From NCBI GenBank assembly GCA_946406115.1, contig OX291553.1, positions 15,691,001 to 15,755,000 on the forward strand: a stretch of DNA of 64,000 bases, read 5' to 3'. Both the position numbers and the translations under genes were made by a program. The DNA is from Apoda limacodes (lineage: Eukaryota > Arthropoda > Insecta > Lepidoptera > Limacodidae). The notes beneath the pieces were generated by a model. It worked only from the letters and a program-made list of their open reading frames with translations, had not been told where the DNA came from and did not search any database. Below, piece after piece: positions 1 to 11,754 of the stretch. Position 1 is the first letter of the stretch, and every line of letters begins with the position of its first letter.

Positions 1-1511
1 TTAGCAAACCAAATACCCTCAAGATTTCACAACAATGTAATACACACAACACCTAAACATCATAATACAAAACTGCTCAACCTGAGACCAACAACTGTAG
101 ACGAAGTAATTAAAATAATAGATAACGTCGACTCCAGTACCAGCACAGGAATCGATGGAATCAGCGTTAAAGTGATAAAGTGTGTTAAAACCCTAATTTG
201 TACAAAATTAACTGATTCCATAAATGAATGCCTTTCCAAAGGCATATTTCCGAGTACTCCGAGTAAAAATAGCGAAAGTATGCCCTATATATAAATCTGG
301 TAACAAAACCCATCCTGGTAACTACCGACCAATATCTATTCTTCCAGTGCTGTCCAAAATTCTTGAAAAAATTATTTACCAACGACTACTTGAATATTTT
401 GAAAGCATCAATCTTCTCTGTGAACACCAATATGGATTGAGATCTAAATCCAATACATTATCTGCAACTATAGACCTAGTTACCCAAATCGATGTAAACA
501 TAGATAAAAAAAATATTGCTCTTGGTGTCTTCATCGACTTGAAGAAAGCGTTTGACACCGTAAGTCATGGCATCCTATTAGAAAAATTGAAAGCAATCGG
601 CATATCAGGTTTAGCTTTTGATATACTAAAATCCTATTTATCAGGTCGATCTCAAATCGTTAAAATTGGCCAAACTAAAAGTTCAGAAAAACTTATAAAA
701 TGTGGTGTCCCCCAAGGATCAGTCTTAGGTCTCTACTATTCCTTATTTATATAAACAACATTCAAGATATTGGGCTTTCGGGTCAAATCACATTATATGC
801 TGACGATACATGCCTGTTCTACTTCGGACATAACTATTATCAATTAATACTTCAAAAACAAATTACATTATAATCAGCGCTAAAAACAAGAAAATCGAAA
901 GTCAACAATCATTAGTCATTAACGGAGAAAAAATACAGAGGTCCGTTAAAGAAAAGTACCTTGGTATAGTACTAGACAGTCATTTAACTTGGGAACCACA
1001 TATTGAAAAAATAAGATCAAAATTACTATGTCTGATGGGATAAAGCATATACTACGGATTATTCCAAAAAATATAAAATATACTATTTATAGCTCCCTTG
1101 TCAAAACTCACCTTGAATATCTACTTGAAATATGGAGTTCAGCTACAAAAACAAAATTGCAACGATTACAGATCGCACAAAATAAAATTATAAAACTCTT
1201 ATAACCCCTTCCTAACGCCATCTAAAAAGATTTACTCCGAAACTAAAATAATGACTATAGAACAAATGCACAGATTTAATACCTGTATTTTAATAAGAAA
1301 ATTTTTGAATAGGGATATAAAGACTAAAATAACTTTCACCAAAAAAGTCCAACTTCAAACGCGTATCACAAGACCAGCTAATAACGTAGTATTAAGAGCA
1401 CCTAGAACGAACTACGGAAAGAAGAGTATATTGTTTGATGGAGCACAGATATATAACAAACAAATGACATACAACAAGCTAAATCATTATTTCTCTTCAA
1501 AAAGACTTTAA
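1..1511 (+). pseudogene. Reverse transcriptase pseudogene with several frameshifts
   Basis: Frame 1 is open from position 1 to about 246 and carries the N-terminal side of the RT fingers. The reading then moves to the frame open at 224-754, which has the palm motifs FIDLKKAFD and GVPQGS. The YADD box lies in yet another frame near 798. A final open piece, 1251-1511, reads as the C-terminal region (ends YNKLNHYFSSKRL). At least three frame changes and several stops mean no functional protein is made. Confidence 0.85.
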
Positions 1512-1592
1512 AAAACTTTATACTACGCAAACACTGATACACGCACAACACTTATACAAAATATGCGAATATTACTTTTAATAATAAAAAAC

Positions 1593-1690
1593 ACCCGCAC
1601 ACGCAAATACACACACACACATACACACGCACACACACACACACGCACACGCACACAGACACACACCCACACACACATACACACTTGGGC
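1593..1690. repeat. Imperfect (CA)n microsatellite
   Basis: About 100 bp of CA repeats interrupted by CG, TA and CC steps, lying inside the 3' non-coding part of the LINE. Confidence 0.95.
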
Positions 1691-2075
1691 ACATATTTCA
1701 TTTACTACTAGGAAAGTATATCATAATACTTTATACACTAACCAAATCACTAATCTACGATTAACTGAATCGTGTTACCTGGCTCAGAGTATACATGAAT
1801 AGAAACCAGTATTAACACACCAGTATCAATAATAGATAAGTACGTAAGGAAACAGTTTCGAACTACCGTTAGGTACAATACTAGTCTGTGACTACAACAC
1901 AACATTCACTGCCAACTGCCTTTACAATAATCACATAATTATTCTCAGATGTTAAATGTAAATCTACTGCCCAGCCGTCGCTCATAAATTTGTTTACATA
2001 AAAAAAATGTACTTTCTCATGTAAGTGATTTCCATGTAATCTTATGAGAAATAAAGATCTTAAACCTTAAAATTG

Positions 2076-2689
2076 CTCAGTATAGATTCTTATGCAATAT
2101 GTGATCAAGTTGCAGACCGCCGCTTTTATTTTAAAAGTTTTTAGGGTTCCACACCTCAAAAGGGAACAAGGAACCCTTATATAGAATCACTTTGTTGTCC
2201 GTCTGTCTGTCTGTCTGTCAAGACCCTTTTACTTAAGAACGCGTGGAGTTACCAAGACGAAATAAGTATCAAATACAATGGTCCACGGTGCCTTAAAGCT
2301 GTAAAAAAACCAGTCTGCTATGTCAAGGCAATGGTCGTTAGGTGCATGAGCCAGACTCGCCCTGGCGGTTTTTTTTTTTAGAATTTTATGCATCTGTGTA
2401 TGTATTGTGTGGTAGTATTAGGTGAGACAGTGTAAGGAAGTGTTGTCCAATTGTTTGCGAATGCTTATATATTTACGTAATGCGATAAAAAATTGCAAAC
2501 ACGCATGTAAACTGACACATTTGTATTTTTAGTCATGATTATTTCAAGTGAACATGATAAGAACTTGTTTTTTCTTATCTTTATTAGTTATTTGCCTACG
2601 GTCAAACCGATTAGCATGTTTACTATCATAATATATATACAAACTTCATTACATTAGATATCGATAACTATAATCATTTTGGAATTCAA
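2076..2689. other. Non-coding stretch with a dispersed-repeat piece
   Basis: No gene seen. 2145-2225 has the AGGGTTCC ... CCGTCTGTCTGTCTGTC signature of a repeat common in Lepidoptera, also seen at 3592-3680 and 21600-21690. The rest is AT-rich and unremarkable. Confidence 0.6.
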
Positions 2690-2908
2690 AATGGGTTAAT
2701 ATCATTTTTTTATTAACTTCTAGATTTTGCCCGCCCTATATTCGGTTATCGGCGTAGGATTTCAACGGCAACTCCTCAAATAAAAAAAAAAACGGACTCA
2801 CATTTAATGTTTTCCTTCTGTGACATATCCTGTTCCTGGACTTAAACTATCTCGATGCCAAATTTCATCTTAATCGGTACAGTGGTTTAAGCGTGAAGAG
2901 GTAACAGA
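2690..2908 (-). repeat. Dispersed repeat, family with CCGATTNNGATGAAATTTGG
   Basis: On the minus strand it reads GTTACCTCTTCACGC, then the CCGATTAAGATGAAATTTGG-type core, then a GCCGTTGAAATCC end. Other copies are at 30309-30490 (+), 31430-31620 (-), 56590-56815 (-) and 58844-59210 (+). Probably a SINE or a LINE 3' end; not further classified. Confidence 0.75.
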
Positions 2909-3270
2909 CAGACGTGCCCCAGATGACGATCTCGCTGTCCGGATAGCGAGATTAGTCTCCTCTAATAGGGCCTCCCCTCTAACACGACGCCGACGTCCTC
3001 GGGTTCGTTGGCGCCCGCAAGGATACACGAGGTTTCAAAGAGTACCGGGGCGCTTCTCACCTCCACTCAATCGCAACCGCACTCGCGTAACGTGGAACTA
3101 CCCTCCTGGCGGTGACTCACCTTCGGGTTCGAGGCTCACGCCGGTCGAAGGGACGCCCCCGTTCGCGACAACCCAAGCCGAGGCTCCTCCGCGAGGAGCC
3201 CTAGAGCATTGGGCGCTATATGGGCTGAGGCTCCTTCAGAGTCTCGCCCCAAAAAGCCCGGTGAAGCAGT
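2909..3270 (+). other. GC-rich island with a ~110-codon open frame, unidentified
   Basis: A block far more GC-rich than its surroundings starts abruptly where the preceding repeat ends (…GTAACAGACAGAC). It is open for about 110 codons, beginning near DDDLAVRIARLV, rich in Arg and Pro, and ending LAPKSPVKQ-stop. No family is recognised. The abrupt edges and composition suggest a transposon fragment rather than a host exon. A GTAAGT step at 3340 could be a splice donor but no joined exon was found. Confidence 0.4.
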
Positions 3271-3589
3271 AATGGCTGCATTGTCAGTTCATAAAAAAAA
3301 ACAGACGTCATTATCGTTGTCGTCGGCTCAGCCGAAAGACGTAAGTATACCGCTGAGCGTTGGCCACATATCTCTACTTCGCCTATTCCTGAGCTACCTG
3401 CATCTATCGGCTTCCTGCGGCACTAACAAAACCTTTAGCCAAGTGTGTATCACATTAAACCACAACAAAATCGTAGACGATCAAAGATACTTTGTTCTCT
3501 GACCAAATAAGCAAGGAGCACATTATATATAGTAAAGTTATGCATTAAAGATGACAGATAAATTTTCTTTCGTAACATTTTTCTTTTCC

Positions 3590-4155
3590 TTTTTAGGATT
3601 CCGTAGTCAACAAGGAAACCTTATAGTTTCGCCATGTCCGTCCGTCTGCCCATCCGTCTGTCTGTCCGCGGCTTAGTTCAAAAACTACAAATACGAGAAA
3701 GCTGCAATTTGGCAGGGATGTAGACATTGATCAATCCGACAGTGGTAGAATAAAATCTTTGAAAAAAAATTTTTTTAGGGAAGTGGTGACGTAATTTTTT
3801 TTTGTCGTCTACCCCATCGTGCAAACATTGGTAAACAAAGATCATTTTTTGATTTAGGGCTCCGTTTGCGAAACATTTAGCTTAAAAGTACTAATTTTTG
3901 TTAGAATCAAGTATCCTCTCCCTCTACCAGCAAAAGTATAGTATATGGAAATGAAAAAAAAAATACGGTGGTAGAGCATATAATGAATTTAAAAGGAAAA
4001 CTATCACGGGTAAGTATACTTTACAGGCTAACGAGTAATAGTCGACCAAGTTATAAAATGTACTTGGAAAAGTGAAATTTTCATACAAATTCTATTAAAA
4101 GTTACTTATATGAAGTAGGTATAACTGTAAAACAGGTATAAAATATAAGAAAACT
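3590..4155 (+). repeat. Long dispersed repeat, inverted relative copy at 16349-16690
   Basis: Begins TTTTAGGATTCCGTAGTC, passes a CCGTCCGTCTG run, and ends with the block at 4028-4150 (AGTCGACCAAGTTATAAAATG...AAACAGGTATAAAATATAAG). The reverse complement of that end block is at about 16480-16605. Confidence 0.75.
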
Positions 4156-6416
4156 ATCGATTTATAATTATAGAAAATTAAAATGATTACTTTCTAAAGA
4201 CTATTCTTCTTAAATTGATAACAATAGTTACGTTCAAATGACGCATTGGACTAGCCGGCGCGCTTGACGTAACATCGAATCGAGCGTGTGACAGTCAAAT
4301 ACGCTCATAAGTGCGCATGTTGTGTTCTCGAAGATGAAGAACGCCTTGATAAATTTGCAATTTTCGCTTTGAAAGTTCAGTTTTTAATGATTTGATTAAC
4401 TTTAAAAAACTTTAATTTCAATACTACTACAACTTAGCCCTTATTAATAAATCTCAGTTAATTATTCTTTAAAAGGTTGAACTTTTAGCTTGCAATTAAG
4501 TCGAAATTCGAATTTATTAAACTAAACATACGTACGTACTCGCAACGTACCTACATACCCATACCCTAACTCGACTCACTGCCGATTTGCTTACTACAAG
4601 TAGGTTCTTTAAAGTTATAGGATGTAAAACAACGTTAATGTACACGTCAGCTTTATAATTATAGAAGAATTATAGTCTTCTTCTTTTTAAGGTTAAGTTA
4701 AGTTAAGTTAAAGGATCTGCTGGGTTTTATTTCTGTAGTTTGTATGAAATGACATAGCAAATGGATATTATGTAAATATTTTGGATTATAGTTTGTAGTC
4801 TATTATTATACATGTCGCCCTAAATGAGGTTAATAGAAATAACAGTGTTGGAGACAGCAAGGAAAGCGGGACTTTTCCGAACAACTACAGCTCGTATATG
4901 CATCTGCTGGACGGAAAACTAGTCAACCAAGTGGTTGAACTAGCACTCAAATGGCCCATAAGATCGTAATTCGCTATGTCGTGCCAATGACTTTACCTGA
5001 TTTTCAATAGCTAGTGTCTATTGGTATGTAAAATACACTAGAAGGTCACCGCTCGAGCCACCGTTACAAAAGTCTTATGCGCACCACAAATTTTAGGTGG
5101 GACGACGGCGCCTTCGTCGTTCAAAGTCCAATTTGGAGCTTTATGGGTCAAGTTACCATCAGTCTATAGATGTAGTGATAAGGACGACAGATAAATGTTA
5201 AAGTGATAAATAAACAAAGAATACGTGCGTTCAATTTTATACTTAGCGCTCAATTAGCCGCGAGTTTAGAAACAATTCTTGCAGCCATGTAAACCTTGTT
5301 TTAAGCTTCTTCATGGGGAATGACTGGAAGGTAGGTACGTTTTGAGAACTGTACCAATAACTTTGTCAAGACTTAGAATGCTGTAAAATTCGGTTCAAAA
5401 GCAAAGTCACTTGTGATTTATGTTATAGCAACTTTAAAGACATTCAGCTCAGCGCACCGAGGTAGGTATCCGAGTGCAACGGGTTCTAAATTACAGGATA
5501 TTTATTACATTAAGTCTGTTATTAATATTAATGGTAGATACTGTTAAAAGCTATATATATTTACCTAGTTCTTAAAACTCATATATAAATGTTGAAATAA
5601 TTTAGTATCTTACGAATAATTATTACCTTCTAAAAAAACTCTCAAAAAATTCACGAATAGTCTTTAGACCACTCGCCTCTTTGTATGTATGTACTATGTA
5701 CCCTCCTCGGTTTTCATCCTTCCGTTCATCCCATCCATACAAGCACGAGTATGTGCATGCATCCTCATGTCTTAATTTTCCATTTTACGTTTTAATGAGG
5801 GCCAGGCCGACAGGTAAATCCCCTGTATGAGGAATCCAAACCGGTCTCAGAATGAAATTTGTAACACGATAAACGCAGTAAATCGAAGACGCCTGGGGTG
5901 TAGGTAACAAACGCTGCTACATCTGCAGGGGGTAACATGGGGGCACCACTTCTCAAAAGCAACCTTGGTATGTACAAAATATCGTTTCAGCAAATAAAAT
6001 GAAAAGTAAGTCCCAATTCTTGCTGCTAACGACTGCACTAGAAGAAATAGTGCCGCACAGGAAAAGACTATTTCCTAAGACACTTTATCAGGATAAACAG
6101 GGATAAAAGTCAGTCAAAGTATCTCTTATCTTTCTTCGTTGCTCTAGTAGACTACAGGCCCATAGCCAAATTTCCCTTTGAAATGACCCGCCACCGCCGT
6201 CGTTTTTAGGCTGTTACTATTAAAAAAAATAACTCTCAGACCTACGTCGTCACTTTTGAGCGGTACCGGTGAGTAGGTTTATGAGAAAATTTCTTGTAGT
6301 TAATAAATAATTAAAAACAATATATTAATGTTGGTTCAACTAGGCACTATTTAAGCATTGTTTGAAATTATGGCAGAGGTTGCTATTTCATGTTACTATG
6401 TTTCAAATTTTTAATA
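4156..6416. other. Intergenic, no supported gene
   Basis: AT-rich, with short dispersed-repeat pieces. A (GTTAA)4 run lies near 4690-4711. 5792-6038 (-) is open in two frames for about 60 codons but shows no family motif. Nothing else is supported. Confidence 0.5.
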
Positions 6417-6531
6417 TTATATTTTGTTTATCTTAGTGAACCAAGCCGGAAACGAGGAAACTTTATCTTCAAACGGTGTTACTATTGCTCCGGTGTAGGC
6501 TTTTGTATCACTCTCCTCTTTCTCAAATAAC
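6417..6531 (-). CDS. Candidate last exon, unrecognised
   Basis: On the minus strand a plausible splice acceptor (GAGTTATTTCAG) is followed by one phase base and 37 codons, LFEKEESDTKAYTGAIV... to ...FPAWFTKINKI and a TAA. The mixed hydrophilic composition and varied codons look coding. No family is recognised and no upstream exon was found. It is short enough to be chance. Confidence 0.27.
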
Positions 6532-9252
6532 CTGAAATAACTCGATGATAATAGAATATATCAAAACCTGAATAGAATGTTTTTGCAGCCAGATATCACT
6601 GTTGCTGGGCGGAAACACATTTTAGATTAAGCTTTAGTACTCTGTAATCAGGTCGCAAATAAAATTTGGTAATTTTGCTGCCGGTCTACCCTACCCAGTG
6701 TAACTCTCATCATCAAGACAAATTTAAGGACGTAAGAACCATTTATCTGTATCGGTTAAGCCGTTGAGAAGTTACGAGTGGACATACATACAGGTCAAAA
6801 ACATAACCCTCCTTTTGAGCTTCGCCGCCGTCAGGTAAAAATTCAACAAGTATCCTTCCATTCATCTTAATACTTCAAGGTAATGTCTACCTATTGTTTG
6901 ACTTTTAACCGATTCAGATTATAATTTTTATAAAATTTTTTCTGGTTTTGACTTTTATAAACATTAGTAATCAGAAAAAAAACTGCAAATTTGTGTGAAA
7001 AATATAAGTATCTAGGCTTTTTCCATAAATAGAAAAGTTTGTAGTACAAAAACATCCTTTTACAGCTATGTATGTATTGTTATTAATCATGACTGTCTAC
7101 TCGAAATCACAAATTTTCGACTTACACCCGTTTTCACCCCAGAAAATTTAATGGGAAAAATCTAATTCCAGTTTTTGTCAATGAATATCTTTAGTATAAA
7201 AAAAATAAAAACAAACAAACACACATATCATATATCGCTATGTACCATATGTTACCAATGCGAGTGAATTATTTATTATTCAACTAGTTATCATTATTTG
7301 TTGCACTCATATATTTAATGAATTTAATTTATGAAACACGGACTTATTTTATCGATTGCAGTCCTACTATCAAACTTTATTATAATACGGAAGTTACTCT
7401 AAACATTTTATGACTCACAGGGTCAGATTTATATTTTTTATAAAATAAACTTTATTACTAATTACAACATAAACATTGTACAATACCTGTTTAAATATTA
7501 ATTAACATTTTTAGTTTTGCTTTTGCAATAACCTGTTTTTTACGGATATCTACCGTTGGACAAAAAGGCCATAAACGTTTGTCATCAGAAAAATACAAAG
7601 CTTAGTGAAGTAATAAAGGATGTCGATTAAATATAAAATAATAGTCTGTCACTTTGTTTGCCTTGCTTTGATACCGAAGAAATTATCGCCATATTAGGTC
7701 CGCCATAATGAAAATCTAGAAGAAATTTTAATTTAGCACCCTCGAATACCAAATTGAACTAAGTTTCTACGCATTAAAGATTATTTCAAAAAAAATGGAC
7801 ACAATTTTTTGTCGACATAAAACGAACCGCTGGCTAGTTTAATATTTCTGAAAAGCTTATCAGCTTATTCTGGATGAGGGGAAATTGACTGATACGAGTA
7901 TTTCTATGAAGCAAATCGGACTATTAGTTCTCCTCTGGCACTTCCAGTAGACCTATCGCCATTAGAGCGCCCCCTTTCTTGTAAGTAATATCGTCAATAT
8001 AAATGAGATATCATTGTTTGTTTGTTTTTACCAAATTTGAGCTAAAATGCGATAAGTTACATTTTGATTCTGCATTCCTCCTGTTCAACTCTCCATATTG
8101 AAATTAAATGTTTTAAAATGGTATTTAAGAAAAAATCCATTTTTATGTCACGAAGACTTCAAAATAGCAAAACGTCTCAATTGTGGAATTACCAACAAAA
8201 ATAATGGAATTAGATTTAAAAATCGATTTTTAAAAAGTTATTGAAATGGTCTAAGCAGTGAATGCAGGTTTGCGATAGTTTACCATCTCTACTATTCATT
8301 TCAGTAAAATTAGGGACAATGACTGCTTAAGAGCGGCCCCAACGCTCAGTTTCCCATACTAATGTAGTCCACTTATGGTTTTCTCAATATATTTTTTATA
8401 TTTATAAGCATAGTTTTCTATTTTAAAAAACTATTACAAAATCAAAATTATCACAAACTGAAGTTCGCTGAAAATTGCGCATAGAACGACCTGTTTTCAT
8501 CCCTTTTAGCTTAGGAAAATGAACATACTAACTAACTACACATCATATTAATAAAAACCAATATAATACGTTTATTGATATATCCAATAGTTTTGTTTCA
8601 AAAATTTAACTATGTGAGCAAAAATCATTGTTCTTAGGTAGTAGGTAGGTACGATCAACATTGAGCATGGACATTAAGATGTCCATCGATGTTTTTGTAA
8701 AATTTGCCATCCCTAGCATGAAGCCCTTTATCTGTATTAAATTATGCAGGATATACACTCGTAACTTATATTTTTTTTAAAGACGAGGTAATGATCCATA
8801 TTGTTTAGGCTCTTTGGCTTCGACGGCCTTGTTTTAAGTGGACTAAGAAACCGAAACCGTTGAAAAGTAAAGAAACACATAGCGGTACTTGTTGCATTTA
8901 TTTACCTTAAATTTAACAAATATTTTTGTCAACTTCAAGTCAACCGGTTTCGCGTCAGTGTTGACAATGGTTGTATCTCAGAAAGCACATTTTCCTTAAC
9001 TGCGAATTCAAAACTGGAATACTTTATTCACATCGCGTATAGGTACTTCAACATCAACTGGGTACGTTATATTACAGAATATTGTGATGCTGATAAACGG
9101 ACTCTATCTATGTTGTTATCATTAGAGCTTAACCAAGTGCCACCTGTCCACAGTTTAAAACAGAAACATTCAGTGCCACCAGTATTATCTTCAAAGTGTA
9201 TATACATACATAATTTATTTTGACATAAAAATTATGTAAAGTAAATCCAGTG
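6532..9252. other. Intergenic region upstream of the first aquaporin
   Basis: AT-rich with no supported gene. It includes dispersed-repeat pieces: about 6650-6840, where the minus-strand CCGATACAG...TTTGTCTTGATG block reads like the family at 2690, and 7640-7850, which has a GTCCGCCAT...AACGAACCGCTGG block similar to 22800-22960. Confidence 0.5.
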
Positions 9253-9259
9253 TATAAAT
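9253..9259 (+). promoter_or_regulatory. Possible TATA box of the first aquaporin
   Basis: TATAAAT lies 75 bp before the chosen start codon. It fits a short unspliced leader, but AT-rich DNA gives such motifs often and no initiator stands out. Confidence 0.25.
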
Positions 9260-9333
9260 TTTGTAGTGGAAATCTGACTTTCGTGTGTTGTGAATCTACT
9301 AATAATTTATTTCTGTGGGAAGTATCAAGCATA

Positions 9334-10116
9334 ATGACCATCACAGTAGATCCACAAACGGTGGTAAACGTTGCAGAAACCAAATTATCTGAAGGGATTA
9401 GAAATATATCACCTCGTAGTTGGTTAAGTTCTATAAATTGGAAGGTAATTTTAACAGAATTGATATCGACTATGACGCTTGTATTCTTTGGATGTATGGC
9501 AAATATACCGATTGATGGATTGTCACAGCAGCCACCTCTGTATGGTCCGTTTGGATTCGGATTAATGGTTTTAATAAACGTACATACTTTCGCACATATT
9601 TCTGGAGCTCATATGAATCCTGCTGTAACTTTGGTTGCTGTACTTCAAGGTTTAATGCCAATACACCTTGGATTAGTATATGCACTTTTCCAGTGTGTTG
9701 GATCTGTGCTTGGATATGGCATATTGCTAGCAGTGTCTCCGATCGATCCAGTACCAGGCGCAGTGTGTGTGACTTTGCCTCATGTCAACCACAACGTTTA
9801 TCAAGCCATCGGCGTCGAAGTCGCTCTGACCACGGTATTAGGTCTTGTGAACCTGGTCGCATGGGATCCAATAAACAAGGACAAGCAAGATTCGATGGCC
9901 ATAAAGTTCGGTTTCTTCATTGTTGGGTTATCGATTGTAGGCGGTCCATTGACAGGCGCCAGTATGAACCCTGCTAGATCTCTAGGTCCAGCTTTTTGGA
10001 CAAGAACGTGGGACTTTCACTGGATTTATTGGGTTGGACCTCTGGCGGGAGCCGTCTTATCAGTAGCTGTATACTGGCTTCTATCACCGAAGACTACTAG
10101 CACTAAAGAACCATAA
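9334..10116 (+). CDS. Aquaporin, entomoglyceroporin type (intronless), paralogue 1
   Basis: A 260-residue six-helix MIP channel of the plasma membrane. Both pore boxes are canonical: N95-P96-A97 in SGAHMNPAVT and N212-P213-A214 in GASMNPARS. Aligning to human AQP1 spacing puts Phe75, Ser200, Ala209 and Arg215 in the aromatic/arginine filter. Water-only channels have His at the helix-5 site; Ala or Ser there is the known mark of insect Eglps, which conduct glycerol and urea as well as water. Polyol transport is therefore inferred, not shown. The frame is open 28 codons upstream, to an ATG at 9250, but I place the start at 9334 because MTITV aligns exactly with MTVTL of the paralogue and both proteins are then 260 residues. 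The coding region is unbroken and has no intron, though a 5'-UTR intron cannot be excluded. Confidence 0.93.
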   Translation: MTITVDPQTVVNVAETKLSEGIRNISPRSWLSSINWKVILTELISTMTLVFFGCMANIPIDGLSQQPPLYGPFGFGLMVLINVHTFAHISGAHMNPAVTLVAVLQGLMPIHLGLVYALFQCVGSVLGYGILLAVSPIDPVPGAVCVTLPHVNHNVYQAIGVEVALTTVLGLVNLVAWDPINKDKQDSMAIKFGFFIVGLSIVGGPLTGASMNPARSLGPAFWTRTWDFHWIYWVGPLAGAVLSVAVYWLLSPKTTSTKEP

Positions 10117-10473
10117 GAATAACATATTACCTGGTACTGCTAATGATATACCTACTATTTTATGTAACGTCCCTCTTGGACAAGGTATTATGAAATTATT
10201 AACATCGTTAAAAAATCGAAATCGTTATTTTAATCAATTGTATACGATTGTAAGCATTTATAGACTGAAAAAAACGTTTAAAAGGGTTGTGTGTGCGTAG
10301 AAGGGATTGTCTGTGTAAATGTAAAATTATTAACATTAAAGCAAGTTAATAAGGAACATGTCTTATTTGACATACCTAAACTAATTGTATGCTTTACTTT
10401 AGCTCCGGATCGAAATGCATTTTTTTAAATCTCGTCTGTGTGTGCAACTATTAATGTAGATGTATATCGCTGT

Positions 10474-10479
10474 AATAAA
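10474..10479 (+). terminator. Possible polyadenylation signal of aquaporin 1
   Basis: AATAAA about 360 bp after the stop codon, the first good match downstream. Confidence 0.45.
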
Positions 10480-10535
10480 TAGATTGCCTTCAATTAAGGT
10501 AAATTCTTCAAAAAAGTTTTTGTCAATGCACGATT

Positions 10536-10537
<2 letters not shown>

Positions 10538-10571
<34 letters not shown>
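10538..10571. repeat. (TA)n microsatellite
   Basis: About 17 TA units. Confidence 0.95.
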
Positions 10572-10573
<2 letters not shown>

Positions 10574-10653
10574 AATGTGCAACTTACATACTTGGTCGAA
10601 TACTAACGTTTCTATGATTTTTTTTTTCTTACAAGTCCTAGTCCAAGATACGG

Positions 10654-10773
10654 ATGCGCGATATGGAACACTGCGCCTCGGGCTGTTACATGATTTTAGT
10701 CGTAATCATCATAATCGGGGGAGGAATCCCCACTTTCCTCTTTTTAATCACAAGCAAATTTAATAAAAATTAG
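10654..10773 (+). CDS. Candidate small membrane-protein ORF or last exon (39 aa)
   Basis: Starts MRDMEHCASGCYM and continues into one strongly hydrophobic helix (ILVVIIIIGGGIPTFLFLI) with a basic tail, TSKFNKN, then TAG. The layout is that of a single-pass membrane peptide. The DNA is more GC-rich at third positions than its AT-rich surroundings. A pyrimidine tract ending TTACAAG and CCTAG lies at about 10618-10641, so it could instead be the last exon of a longer gene, with SKIR before the Met. AATAAA at 10762 overlaps the stop region. Another frame of the same stretch is also open to 10763, which weakens the call. No family recognised. Confidence 0.35.
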   Translation: MRDMEHCASGCYMILVVIIIIGGGIPTFLFLITSKFNKN

Positions 10774-11104
10774 TCCACCTTAAAGGTAATGAATTATATC
10801 GTGTCTGTATATTTAGTTATCTTAAAAATTAGTTTTCCTATTATATTTCATAGCACACGTCTAAAGATGTCATAAAAAAAGACATTTTTTTGGACTTTTG
10901 CAGAGCCCCAAAACAGCGAGATATTTACTCTTGACTGCACTTTTCACTTTCACTACATGGCGCTTATATGGTAATTTATAATGAGCCCCTCTCCCACTTG
11001 TCCGGTTTTTATAATTTATATTACACTTTAGAGCTCGCACTATAACCACTGCAAGTTTAAGCTAGTATGAAATATAATTTTTTTTTACATTAGAGCAAAA
11101 ACAA

Positions 11105-11146
<42 letters not shown>

Positions 11147-11754
11147 TATAGCTCCGTATATGGTGGGCTTAGGTTCAATATATTTTTATTGCTATAAAAT
11201 TTGATGAATAGCAGAATAGAAAAATATCTAGTAACATTTAATTACATTAAGAATGAACAAAGGCTGGTAAGAAGAAATCGATTTTTGTATATTACGTACT
11301 TGTATATAATATTATTAAAATTAATAATTTATTTATTTTATCATTTCCTTATTTTATTTACTGTTTTACGATAAGGTAAAAACAACGAAAACGTATTTCT
11401 TGTATGGGGACGATGTAATGGCCTACTGGTGATGCTTGGATTCGCATCTACTTAAATAAATTAAATAAAAATACAAATAACCATTTTAGACATAACACGT
11501 GCAACATATCAGTGAGACACTTCTCACAAAGTTATAAAAAATTTAAACTTTAAGACACATTAACTAAACAAAACTAAAAAATACTGCCTAAACCTCTGAT
11601 TTTCAGGTTACAATCTTAATCAATACCTATTGTTCTATTTAAAGTGATTACCTAATACTCTTCTCAATCTGAGTTGATAAAATACAAAATGATTATAGTT
11701 AATATTCCTTGTAAAGGTAACTGTAAATATAACGTAACTTGCAATAATAGAAGC
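10774..11754. other. Intergenic, AT-rich
   Basis: No gene seen. Holds a (TA)n run at 11107-11141. Confidence 0.6.
11107..11141. repeat. (TA)n microsatellite
   Basis: About 17 TA units. Confidence 0.95.

Larger units (their letters stand above)
1..2075 (+). mobile_element. Decayed non-LTR retrotransposon (CR1/Jockey group), 5' part outside the window
   Basis: The window opens inside the reverse transcriptase of a LINE. Recognisable pieces follow in order: GIDGIS (about 151-168), NYRPISILPVLSKILEKI, FIDLKKAFD, GVPQGSVLG (to about 730), YADDTCLF (about 798-820), KYLGIVLDSHLTW (about 955-995), and a C-terminal tail ending near 1511. They lie in different frames, so the copy is dead. The non-coding 3' end finishes with a short inverted motif around CTCAT...ATGAG and AATAAAGATCTTAAACC near 2040-2070. 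The same 3' end recurs inverted at 24322-24400, which supports this boundary. Clade assignment is by motif style only. Confidence 0.85.

Noticed and set aside
1563..1802. 79-codon His/Thr-rich frame
   Set aside because: It is the translation of the (CA)n microsatellite.
4690..4711. Telomere-like repeat
   Set aside because: The unit is GTTAA, not the insect TTAGG, and only four units are present.
9250..9333. Upstream in-frame ATG of aquaporin 1 (adds 28 residues)
   Set aside because: The extra residues (MYKFCSGNLTF...) have no counterpart in the paralogue, whereas starting at 9334 gives two 260-residue proteins aligned from the first residue.
9470..9977. Minus-strand 71-codon and plus-strand 94-codon frames inside aquaporin 1
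   Set aside because: Shadows of the aquaporin coding frame.
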